NCBI GenBank assembly: GCA_015521945.1
Contig: WANG01000135.1
Coordinates: forward strand, 1 to 5,036
Length of the DNA stretch: 5,036 nt
Source: Candidatus Hydrothermarchaeota archaeon
GTDB lineage: Archaea > Hydrothermarchaeota > Hydrothermarchaeia > Hydrothermarchaeales > BMS3B
Direction of reading: 5' to 3'
Below, piece by piece: positions 1 to 5,036 of the stretch. A model generated the notes under the pieces. It worked only from the letters and a program-made list of their open reading frames with translations, had not been told where the DNA came from and did not search any database. Position 1 is the stretch's first letter, and every line of letters begins with the position of its first letter. The translations under genes were made by a program, and so were the position numbers.

Positions 1-1
1 A

Positions 2-187
2 GCGATACTTGAGGTTATTAAGCCGGGGGAGTGCGTTGACGGCAGGACGATAGCCAGGAGGCTCCAGGAGAGAGGGTACAGGGTGAACGAGGGGAACATA
101 AAGATGTTCATATACTACCACATGCTCCACAGGCACCTGAGGAGGGTGAAGATAAAGGGGGTGAACCACTACACCCTTCTCTCCTGA
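2..187 (+). CDS. C-terminal end of an unrecognised small basic protein (partial, possible winged-helix)
   Basis: An open frame enters from the left edge and ends at TGA 185-187, giving 61 residues; the start lies outside the window. I do not recognise the family. The fragment is rich in Arg, Lys and His. It contains a predicted helix (TIARRLQERGY), a short turn, and a second aromatic and basic helix (NIKMFIYYHMLHRHL), followed by a KIKGVNHYTLL stretch that could form a beta hairpin. That order (helix, turn, helix, wing) suggests a winged-helix DNA-binding domain, but this is inference from pattern alone. Isoleucine is encoded almost only by ATA here. Its last 19 bases overlap the 3' end of the convergent kinase gene. 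No competing gene is visible on either strand in this stretch, so I accept it as coding, with function unknown. Confidence 0.7.
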   Translation, partial: AILEVIKPGECVDGRTIARRLQERGYRVNEGNIKMFIYYHMLHRHLRRVKIKGVNHYTLLS

Positions 188-1053
188 GCCCCCTCCTCCC
201 CTCGTGCACCACCTCTCCCCCTCGGCACCCTTCCGAGCTCCTCCCCGCTTCTGCTTACCAGGAGGCTTCCCAGCTGCAGCACCTGCACCTCCTCCCTTAC
301 GGGGGTTAGAAGCCTCACCATGCCGTCCCGCATGTCCTCCACTATCCCCAGCCCCAGGGTTCTGCCCCGCCCGTCGGCGACGCCCACCAGCATGTGCCGC
401 AGCACCTTGGAGCCCCGCTGCAGCCTGAGCTCCGAGAGCTCCGCCTCCACCACCCGTGCATTTGCGAAGTACCTCCTGAACCTCTCCCTCCGCGCCGCCC
501 GCCTCTCCTCGGGCGCTTTCTCCCGCACCACCTCAGGCACCTTCACCCTCACCCAGGTAAAGTGGGAGTACGCCGAAGCCAGGGGCTCAAGCTCGGCGCC
601 GCGCTCAATCCCCACTATCATCTCCGGCTCAAGCAGCTCAATCTTCGCCCCCTTCAGGTAGAGCCCGGCGTCCCTCACGTACCCCGAGGTGTTCACCGCC
701 GTAACTCTGCCACCTGCCTGCGACGCCAGCTTCATGGTACCAACGGCGAGGTGGAGCATGTGCCCCCTGGGGGAGGTTGAGCCCACGAAGTACATGTTAG
801 CCATCCTCTCCAGCCTCAGCTCGTACAGGTAGCGGTACTCCGCGGAGGTAACGCTCGCCGGCGGACCCACGTGCTTCTGCCCGGGGTCGGAGTCCACCAG
901 GGAGCAGGCAACCCCCTCCTTAAGCAGCCTGCGCAGCATCATGCCTATGAAGGTGCTCTTGCCCGTGTCCGTGGCGCCCAGCACCAGCACCCTGCGGGGC
1001 AGCGTCTCCGCAACCTCATCAATCGCCCCTGCCCAGTCCTCTGGGAGGTGCAT
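169..1053 (-). CDS. Clp1/Grc3-family polynucleotide 5'-hydroxyl kinase
   Basis: 294-residue P-loop NTPase related to archaeal and eukaryotic Clp1, which transfers the ATP gamma-phosphate to 5'-hydroxyl ends of RNA (sometimes DNA). Visible motifs: Walker A GATDTGKST at residues 26-34; the DSDPGQ segment at 54-59, which matches the family's Walker B-like DxDxGQ and is followed by GPP (63-65); GSTSPRGH at 91-98; and NTSGYV at 121-126. A beta-rich C-terminal part ends near residue 276, and the last 20 or so residues are low-complexity Arg/Gly/Glu. ATG 1053 is the only in-frame ATG before an upstream stop at 1062-1060 (the stop codon of the ZIP gene), so the protein cannot extend upstream. It therefore starts about 25 residues before Walker A and lacks the N-terminal beta domain of longer Clp1 proteins. 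No Shine-Dalgarno precedes it. It is last in the minus-strand operon. The family assignment is strong; the substrate in this organism is inferred. Confidence 0.9.
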   Translation of the reverse strand: MHLPEDWAGAIDEVAETLPRRVLVLGATDTGKSTFIGMMLRRLLKEGVACSLVDSDPGQKHVGPPASVTSAEYRYLYELRLERMANMYFVGSTSPRGHMLHLAVGTMKLASQAGGRVTAVNTSGYVRDAGLYLKGAKIELLEPEMIVGIERGAELEPLASAYSHFTWVRVKVPEVVREKAPEERRAARRERFRRYFANARVVEAELSELRLQRGSKVLRHMLVGVADGRGRTLGLGIVEDMRDGMVRLLTPVREEVQVLQLGSLLVSRSGEELGRVPRGRGGARGEEGAQERRV

Positions 1054-1059
1054 GCATAT

Positions 1060-1782
1060 TCATGGGTGGGCGTGCTTAAAAATCATGCCCAGCAGCCCCA
1101 CCAGAGCTATCCCGAGCAGCATCAGCCCCGCCACCTGCAGGACGCCCTGGGGGCTCCTCTCCCCCCTGAGCTCTGGCATCAGGTCAGAGACCGCTATGTA
1201 CACCAGCGCACCCGCGGCGAACCCGAGCACGGGCTTGAGGAGCGCCCCGCCGAGCAGGAGCACCGCAACAACCCCCGGAAGCGCCGGAAGAGCCGCCAGG
1301 AGCAGGCACACCAGCGCCCTCTCCCTGGAGAAGCCACCGTACACCAGCACCCCCATGGTGCTCATCTCCTGGCTCACCTGGTGCAGCAGTATAGCAATGG
1401 TGGCTGCCACCCCGAGCTCGGCGCTCACCGAGTAGGATGCGCCCACAAGGGCACCGTGGATGAAGCTGTGCACCCCCTGCGCCACCAGTATGGTGTAGGA
1501 GAAGGGGTGCACCTCGCACCTCTCATCATGGCAGTGGTGCCAGTTCACCAGCCCCTCCAGCAGGAACAGCCCCATTACCCCCGCCAGGGCGTAGGCATAC
1601 CCCTGGCTCTCGGGCAGCAGCTCAAGCAGGGCGGTGGCGAGCATGGTGCCGGAGGCGAAGGCCACCAGAGCCTTCATCATCCTCTCCAGCACCCCGCGCC
1701 GGAGGCACAGCAGCCCCGCCCCCGCCAGGGGCAGCAGCACCAGGGCGGCGACGCTCAGCGCCAGCAGCAGGCTCACTTCCAC
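1060..1782 (-). CDS. ZIP-family divalent metal transporter
   Basis: 240-residue integral membrane protein of the ZIP family, which imports Zn2+ or other divalent metals into the cytoplasm. About eight hydrophobic segments are visible (roughly residues 4-26, 36-56, 62-80, 95-118, 124-147, 157-180, 184-200 and 213-235). ZIP landmarks: HSFIHGALVGASY at 105-117 fits the metal-binding fourth segment; HQVSQE at 134-139 fits the fifth-segment HEIPHE-type motif; GFAAGALVYIAVSDLMPEL at 187-205 is a typical late ZIP segment. A His/Cys-rich loop (HHCHDERCEVH, 82-92) lies before the fourth segment. Some canonical metal ligands are changed, so the metal is uncertain. The start is GTG 1782, with GGAG at 1794-1791 eight bases upstream; a second in-frame GTG at 1776 is possible but is spaced less well. 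It overlaps the end of rnz by 10 bases, implying translational coupling, and ends 6 bases before the kinase gene. Confidence 0.88.
   Translation of the reverse strand: MEVSLLLALSVAALVLLPLAGAGLLCLRRGVLERMMKALVAFASGTMLATALLELLPESQGYAYALAGVMGLFLLEGLVNWHHCHDERCEVHPFSYTILVAQGVHSFIHGALVGASYSVSAELGVAATIAILLHQVSQEMSTMGVLVYGGFSRERALVCLLLAALPALPGVVAVLLLGGALLKPVLGFAAGALVYIAVSDLMPELRGERSPQGVLQVAGLMLLGIALVGLLGMIFKHAHP
1075..1083 (-). promoter_or_regulatory. Possible internal TATA-like box for the Clp1-like kinase gene
   Basis: ATTTTTAAG on the minus strand lies within the last codons of the ZIP gene, with its centre about 26 bases before ATG 1053. That is the spacing expected for a leaderless message, and this is the one operon gene with neither a Shine-Dalgarno nor a start overlapping the preceding gene. 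The match to the TATA consensus is only fair, no BRE is evident, and the bases also encode Ile-Phe-Lys, so chance is quite possible. Confidence 0.25.
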
Positions 1783-2696
1783 CAGCCCCTCTCCTTCCTC
1801 AGGGCGAGCAGGTCCACCCTGAGCAGGTCCCTCGCCACGTGGCTCTCCGGGAAAACCTCCCTCGCCTGCGCCTCCAGCACCCCCGCATCCCTGTACCTGG
1901 GGCTGATGTGGGTGAGGAACAGCATCTTAGCTCCACCCTCCCTCGCCACCCTCGCTGCCTCGGTGCAGGTGGAGTGCATCCTGCTCCTGGCCTTCTCAGC
2001 CTCCCCCGCATCAAAGGTGCTGTCGTGTATCAGCACCGCATCCCCAGCCCTCTCGGCGGTCGCATCCACCGGGCGGGTGTCTCCAGAGTATGTCACCCTG
2101 AAGCCCCTCTTCTCCTCCCCCAGCACCTCCTCGGGCTCAACCACCCGCCCCTGGAACACCACCCTCTCCCCCCGCTGCAGCCTCTTGTACAGGGGCCCTG
2201 GAGGTATCCCCAGCGCCTCCGCCTTCTCCCTGAGGAAGCGCCTCCCCTTGAGCTCCCTGAAGGCGAGCCCGAAGGCAGGGGTGCCGTGCTCCACCTCAAA
2301 CGCCTCAACCTCGTACCCGCTTCCCCTAACCCTCATCCCCGGGGCGAGCCTCTCCACCTCAATCTCGTACTCCAGCTCAAACTCACCCAAGGAGAGCACC
2401 CTCTCCACCAGCTCCTCTATGCCTGGAGGACCGTAGATGTGCAGCCTCCGCTCCCTTCCCTGGAACCCCAGGGTCTGGAGCAGCCCCGGCAGCCCCAGGA
2501 AGTGGTCCCCGTGAAGGTGGGTTATGAACACCCTGGTTATGCGCATGAAATTCACCTTCGCCAGTATGAGCTGCCTCTGCGTGCCCTCTCCGCAGTCCCA
2601 GAGGAGCACCTCATCCCTGTAGCACAGGGCTATGCCCGGGTGCGCCCTCTGAGCCGTCGGCACCGCCGCGGTTGTGCCCAGGAACACCAGCTCCAT
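1773..2696 (-). CDS. rnz: Ribonuclease Z (tRNA 3' endonuclease)
   Basis: 307-residue metallo-beta-lactamase-fold nuclease, the usual length for the short (ElaC/tRNase Z-S) form. It cuts precursor tRNAs just after the discriminator base so that CCA can be added, using two zinc ions and acting as a homodimer in the cytoplasm. The full catalytic set is visible: HLHGDH at 60-65, His137 in EVEHGTP, Asp206 in YSGDTRP, His241 in HSTCTEAA and His263 in THISPRY. The family-specific flexible arm that grips the tRNA elbow is present around GIPPGPLYKRLQRGE (163-177). The start ATG 2696 is set by a clear Shine-Dalgarno, GAGGAAG at 2710-2704, 7 bases upstream and inside the last codons of the methyltransferase gene; the intergenic gap is only 4 bases. 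Nothing is missing or unusual in the protein. Confidence 0.97.
   Translation of the reverse strand: MELVFLGTTAAVPTAQRAHPGIALCYRDEVLLWDCGEGTQRQLILAKVNFMRITRVFITHLHGDHFLGLPGLLQTLGFQGRERRLHIYGPPGIEELVERVLSLGEFELEYEIEVERLAPGMRVRGSGYEVEAFEVEHGTPAFGLAFRELKGRRFLREKAEALGIPPGPLYKRLQRGERVVFQGRVVEPEEVLGEEKRGFRVTYSGDTRPVDATAERAGDAVLIHDSTFDAGEAEKARSRMHSTCTEAARVAREGGAKMLFLTHISPRYRDAGVLEAQAREVFPESHVARDLLRVDLLALRKERGWWK
1788..1794 (-). promoter_or_regulatory. Shine-Dalgarno of the ZIP gene inside the end of rnz
   Basis: GGAGAGG on the minus strand, with its GGAG core 8 bases before GTG 1782, lies within the last codons of rnz. It favours GTG 1782 over the second in-frame GTG at 1776. Confidence 0.6.
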
Positions 2697-2700
2697 TGCA

Positions 2701-3711
2701 TCACTTCCTCATTACCGCAATCTTCCTCACCAAGCTGCTGTGCACCCTCTCCAGGTGCACCTCCTCCACCCTGAAGCCAGCATCCCCTGCCAGTGTCTCA
2801 AGGGGCAGAGCCTCGGGGGAGAGCACGCACGCACGTGCACCGGAGCGCAGCATGGAGTAAATAGATTCCAGAGCCTCCTGATATAGCTTCTGCAGGGCAA
2901 CGCCCCTCCTGCTCGCGCTTATCCCGTAGGGGGGGTCGCAGGCAACAGCGTGGAAGTGCTCCGGATACCTGCTCCCCACCTCCCTCGCATCCGCCACCTC
3001 CAGCCTTCCCCTGAGGCCGTAGAACCCGAGGTTGAGCTCAGCCCCCCTCACCGCTCCCGCATCTATGTCAAACCCGTACACCTCGGCACCCACCAGCCCT
3101 GCCTCAATCAGTATGCCCCCGGAGCCGCAGAAGGGGTCCGCGAACCTCTCCCCCGCCCTGACCCTGGTGAGGTTCACCACCGCCCGTGCGAGAGCCGGCT
3201 TCAGGCTCCCTGGGCGGAAGTAGGGGCGCAGGTGGGGGCTCCTGTCCCTGTAGCCCCTCCTGTCCACCCTCGCCCTGAGCACCCCGAAGTGGAAGCTGCG
3301 GGAGGCGATGCCGATGAACACCCGCTCCGGAGCCTCAAGCTCCACCCTCCTGCGTGGAGCGAGGAGGCGCCTGCCTATCGCCGCCGCAAGCCCCGTGGTT
3401 GAGACCTCCCTGCAGTGGTGGCTGATTCTGCGCACCCTCACGGCGAAGCTCCCCTCAAACTCCAAGTCAAGCCCCTCAACCCGCTCCAGTATCTCCTCAG
3501 GAGCGCACCTGCAGGTGAAGAGGTGCTCCCCCACCAGGTGGCACATCCCCAGCCTCTCAGCCACCCTGTCTGGCGGAGCCCCGCTCTCCGCCACCAGCAC
3601 CTGCTCATCCCGCAGCACCTCCCTTCCGCCCCCCAGCGCCTCAAGCACCGCCATGGCTTCTGAGGCGGGCAGGGTGGGGTGCTCTCCCGAGAGGAGGAAC
3701 AGCAGCCTCAT
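2701..3711 (-). CDS. trmG10: tRNA (guanine(10)-N2)-dimethyltransferase, aTrm-G10 type
   Basis: 336-residue SAM-dependent methyltransferase that makes m2G/m22G at position 10 of archaeal tRNAs. The N-terminal half (about 1-145) fits the ferredoxin-like plus THUMP RNA-binding arrangement, with the THUMP core around SFAVRVRRI (88-96) through RSFHFGVL (138-145). The catalytic half shows RPYFRPGSLKPALARAVVNL (162-181), the SAM-binding motif I DPFCGSGG (192-199), the acidic loop VYGFDID (211-217) and the amino-methylation motif DPPYG (259-263), where DPPY replaces the NPPY of related enzymes, as expected for this family. Start and stop overlap the preceding prs gene in an ATGA (3711-3708), typical of coupled translation; a weak AAAGG sits a few bases upstream. 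The length and motif order are normal. A different THUMP methyltransferase such as Trm14 (tRNA position 6) is the main alternative, so site specificity is inferred. Confidence 0.9.
   Translation of the reverse strand: MRLLFLLSGEHPTLPASEAMAVLEALGGGREVLRDEQVLVAESGAPPDRVAERLGMCHLVGEHLFTCRCAPEEILERVEGLDLEFEGSFAVRVRRISHHCREVSTTGLAAAIGRRLLAPRRRVELEAPERVFIGIASRSFHFGVLRARVDRRGYRDRSPHLRPYFRPGSLKPALARAVVNLTRVRAGERFADPFCGSGGILIEAGLVGAEVYGFDIDAGAVRGAELNLGFYGLRGRLEVADAREVGSRYPEHFHAVACDPPYGISASRRGVALQKLYQEALESIYSMLRSGARACVLSPEALPLETLAGDAGFRVEEVHLERVHSSLVRKIAVMRK
2704..2710 (-). promoter_or_regulatory. Shine-Dalgarno of rnz inside the end of trmG10
   Basis: GAGGAAG on the minus strand sits in the Met-Arg-Lys codons that end the methyltransferase gene, 7 bases before ATG 2696. 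It fixes the rnz start and shows that translation of the two genes is closely linked. Confidence 0.7.
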
Positions 3712-4568
3712 TTCAGAGCCTTTGCCACGAGCCCTGCCACCGAGACCACGCTCACCTGGGAGGGAACCGTGTCCGTCCCGGCGACCCGCTCAGCCCCCGA
3801 GGCGAGCAGCCTGGCGATGGCGCTGCCAGTGGCGAGGGCGTGAACGCAGGCGATGTGCACCCTCTCCGCACCCTGGGAGCGCAGCGCCCTCAGCGCCTCA
3901 ACCATTGAGCCACCCGAGTCTATGATGTCATCCACCAGCACCACCTCCTCCTCAACCTCAAGCTCCTTCTGCTTCAGCACCACCTCCCCCGGACCGAGGC
4001 GCTTCTTCTCCAGGTAATCATGCCTGCACCCCAGCACCTCCGCAACCCTCTGCGCCATCCACGCAGCTCCCGCATCCGGAGCAATAACCACGCTCCTGCG
4101 GGACACTCCCGGGCGCAGGTGCTCTCCCAGCAGGGGTGAGGCGTCAAGCTCGGTGGCATCAACCTCAAAGTAATCAAGGATGCTGGACTTGTGCAGGTTA
4201 ACCGTAACGCACCTGTCGGCGTGCACCGACACATGCCTGGCGAGAACCCTTGAGGTTACCGCCTCCCCCTCCATGAACCTCCTGTCCTGCCTGCCGTAGG
4301 CGAAGTAGGGCACCACCGCCGTAACCTCGGCTGCACCCCCCTCCTTCAGGGTCTCCAGCAGGGAGAGGAGCTCAAAGATGTTCCTGTCCTGGGGGGGCGG
4401 GGTTGACTGAACCACCACGCACTCCTCCCCACTGAAGTCCGTCTCTATCCTCAGGTACAGCTCGCCGTCAGGAAAACGCCTGCAGGTGACGCTGGCAAGC
4501 TCGGCGCCCAGGTGCTCGGCAACCCCGTGGGCGAGAACCTGCGAGGCTGTGCCGGGGACAACTATCAC
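3708..4568 (-). CDS. prs: Ribose-phosphate pyrophosphokinase (PRPP synthetase)
   Basis: 286 residues from the chosen start, the usual size for archaeal enzymes. It makes PRPP from ribose 5-phosphate and ATP for purine, pyrimidine, histidine and tryptophan synthesis, in the cytoplasm. From the chosen start, visible signatures are FPDGE (32-36), YFAYGRQDRRF (88-98, ATP-binding loop), NLHK with His126, DAGA (165-168), the catalytic-loop lysines in EKKR (187-190) and the PRPP/ribose-phosphate loop VLVDDIIDSGGSM (210-222). I chose GTG 4568 over the upstream ATG 4607. GTG gives MIVVPGTASQ, the normal family N-terminus, and has GGAGGT 7 bases upstream; the ATG would add 13 atypical residues and lies inside the TATA element, upstream of the expected transcription start. 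It is the first gene of the operon, and its stop overlaps the next start in ATGA. Confidence 0.95.
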   Translation of the reverse strand: MIVVPGTASQVLAHGVAEHLGAELASVTCRRFPDGELYLRIETDFSGEECVVVQSTPPPQDRNIFELLSLLETLKEGGAAEVTAVVPYFAYGRQDRRFMEGEAVTSRVLARHVSVHADRCVTVNLHKSSILDYFEVDATELDASPLLGEHLRPGVSRRSVVIAPDAGAAWMAQRVAEVLGCRHDYLEKKRLGPGEVVLKQKELEVEEEVVLVDDIIDSGGSMVEALRALRSQGAERVHIACVHALATGSAIARLLASGAERVAGTDTVPSQVSVVSVAGLVAKALK

Positions 4569-4575
4569 CGTACCT

Positions 4576-4581
4576 ACCTCC
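4576..4581 (-). promoter_or_regulatory. Shine-Dalgarno of prs (decides the start)
   Basis: GGAGGT on the minus strand, inside a longer GAGGAGGTAGGT stretch, ends 7 bases before GTG 4568. It is the strongest ribosome binding site in the window and supports the GTG start over the upstream in-frame ATG at 4607, which has no such site. Confidence 0.8.
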
Positions 4582-4607
4582 TCTTTTCCCTTAGCAGGAT
4601 GCGGCAT

Positions 4608-4621
4608 ATTTATATTTTTGC
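4608..4621 (-). promoter_or_regulatory. Archaeal promoter (BRE + TATA) of the prs operon
   Basis: Read on the minus strand, this is GCAAAA followed by ATATAAAT. GCAAAA fits the archaeal BRE consensus RNWAAW and the next eight bases form a TATA box, in the only strikingly AT-rich patch of the window. Placing transcription start about 25-27 bases downstream puts it near 4585-4587. The leader would be about 18 bases and just include the prs Shine-Dalgarno. No second promoter of this quality is seen between the following genes, so it probably drives all five. Confidence 0.7.
4609..4616 (+). promoter_or_regulatory. TATA box for the divergent flavoprotein gene (shared element)
   Basis: TTTATATT on the plus strand occupies the same AT-rich patch as the operon's TATA box. 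Its centre is about 26-27 bases before ATG 4639, so transcription would begin at or next to the start codon, giving a leaderless message. This agrees with the lack of a good Shine-Dalgarno before 4639. The bases upstream (GGCATA) match the BRE consensus poorly, so this direction may be the weaker one. Confidence 0.55.
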
Positions 4622-4638
4622 GGCGTGAGAAACCCGTG

Positions 4639-5036
4639 ATGCTGTGGGATGTGGTGGTGGCTGGAGGCGGCGTGGCAGGGCTGAGCGCCGCCTTTCACGC
4701 AGCAGGCTTCGGCATGAGGTGCTTGGTGGTTGAGAGGCTTGCCGCAGGGGGTGGAGCGTGCTTAGCGAAGCGCTTGGATAGCTTGGTTTACACGGGAGAC
4801 GGGTGGAGCTTTGCCAGGAGGCTTGCGGACGCCGCCCGTGAGAGGGGTGCGATAATCCAGGAGGACGAGGAGGTGGAGCGCGTAGTGAGAAGCGGGGAGG
4901 AGCTGCTGGTGCACACCGACTCCCGCCTCCACAGGGGGAGGTGCGTGGTAGTTGCCACGGGCACGGGAGAGAAGCCCCTTGGGGTGCCGGGGGAGGAGAG
5001 GCTGCGGGGCAGGGGGGTGCACTACTGCGCCCAGTG
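4639..5036 (+). CDS. Thioredoxin-reductase-like FAD/NAD(P)-dependent oxidoreductase (N-terminal part)
   Basis: 132 codons are visible before the window ends; the full protein should be about 300 residues. The family passes electrons from NAD(P)H through FAD to a CxxC disulfide and on to thioredoxin-like partners in the cytoplasm. Visible features: an FAD-binding Rossmann start, DVVVAGGGVAGLSAAFHAAG (4-23), ending in the acidic Glu32; a segment VYTGDG (50-55) in place of the usual NYPGD-like motif; the second FAD motif VVVATGTGEKPLGVPGE (103-119); and GRGVHYCAQ (124-132), which matches GRGVSYCATC so that Cys130 is the first redox cysteine. The next codon begins TG, so it can encode the second cysteine, but this is not proven. 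The FAD-contacting Gln that normally follows GG near residue 40 is not evident. ATG 4639 is chosen from family alignment and the TATA spacing; GTG 4636 directly before it is possible. Several TTG/TTA leucines at residues 29-49 differ from the CTG/CTC-rich neighbours. Confidence 0.88.
   Translation, partial: MLWDVVVAGGGVAGLSAAFHAAGFGMRCLVVERLAAGGGACLAKRLDSLVYTGDGWSFARRLADAARERGAIIQEDEEVERVVRSGEELLVHTDSRLHRGRCVVVATGTGEKPLGVPGEERLRGRGVHYCAQ

Noticed and set aside
169..300. C/T-rich run considered as a simple repeat or a polypyrimidine regulatory tract
   Set aside because: It is the complement of the Arg/Gly/Glu-rich kinase tail (GGG/AGG/GAG codons) and has no regular unit.
320..780. Two overlapping plus-strand frames opposite the kinase gene
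   Set aside because: Ser/Pro/Arg-rich translations without motifs, antisense to the Clp1-like gene.
1049..1056. Palindrome TGCATGCA at the ZIP/kinase junction, considered as an operator
   Set aside because: Eight bases occurring once, overlapping the start codon; too short and isolated to support a binding site.
871..2436. 521-codon open frame on the plus strand opposite the kinase, ZIP and RNase Z genes
   Set aside because: It lies antisense across three well-identified genes, is rich in Pro, His, Gln and Ser with no recognisable motif, and has no promoter or Shine-Dalgarno. The strong GC bias at third positions keeps antisense frames open.
1839..2774. 311-codon plus-strand frame opposite RNase Z
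   Set aside because: Low-complexity Pro/Leu/His translation, fully antisense to a gene with all catalytic residues present; a shadow frame.
3308..3925. 205-codon plus-strand frame across the trmG10/prs junction
   Set aside because: Antisense to two real genes; the Arg/Ser/Pro composition is typical of shadow frames in this GC-rich DNA.
4762..5022. 86-codon minus-strand frame opposite the flavoprotein gene
   Set aside because: The plus-strand frame here encodes clear FAD-binding motifs; the minus frame has none.

Overview
The window looks like chromosomal DNA from a high-GC archaeon, most likely a euryarchaeote. Three things point there: archaeal-type protein families (a tRNA G10-dimethyltransferase of the aTrm-G10 type, a Clp1-like polynucleotide kinase, a short RNase Z and a short class I PRPP synthetase); an archaeal TATA box with a BRE-like element; and a mix of Shine-Dalgarno-led and apparently leaderless starts. 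Arginine is mostly encoded by AGG and the proteins are rich in Glu, Arg and Val, which would suit a thermophile. That is only a hint, and I cannot name a genus.

Layout, left to right. Positions 2-187 (+) hold the C-terminal end of an unrecognised small basic, probably DNA-binding-like protein. It runs tail-to-tail into a five-gene block on the minus strand, overlapping it by 19 bases. In transcription order (right to left) the block is prs (PRPP synthetase, 4568-3708), a trmG10-type tRNA methyltransferase (3711-2701), rnz (RNase Z, 2696-1773), a ZIP-family metal transporter (1782-1060) and a Clp1-like polynucleotide 5'-kinase (1053-169). Junctions are -4, +4, -10 and +6 bases, so this is almost certainly one operon. 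To the right, after a 70-base intergenic region, a divergent gene (4639 onward, +) encodes the N-terminal part of a thioredoxin-reductase-like flavoprotein, cut by the window edge just after the first redox cysteine.

How the genes fit together: three of the five operon genes act on RNA (tRNA body methylation, tRNA 3'-end cleavage, probable RNA 5'-end phosphorylation). Prs supplies PRPP for nucleotide synthesis. The transporter may supply zinc, which RNase Z needs; that link is inference. The operon and the divergent flavoprotein gene appear to share one AT-rich TATA element. The geometry gives a short leader with a strong Shine-Dalgarno for prs and a leaderless message for the flavoprotein.

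The window is otherwise tightly packed housekeeping DNA. I see no tRNA or rRNA genes, CRISPR, insertion sequence or phage-like sequence. The points most worth checking are the shared promoter with the corrected prs start, the altered metal-site residues of the ZIP protein, and the shortened, possibly separately transcribed Clp1-like kinase.
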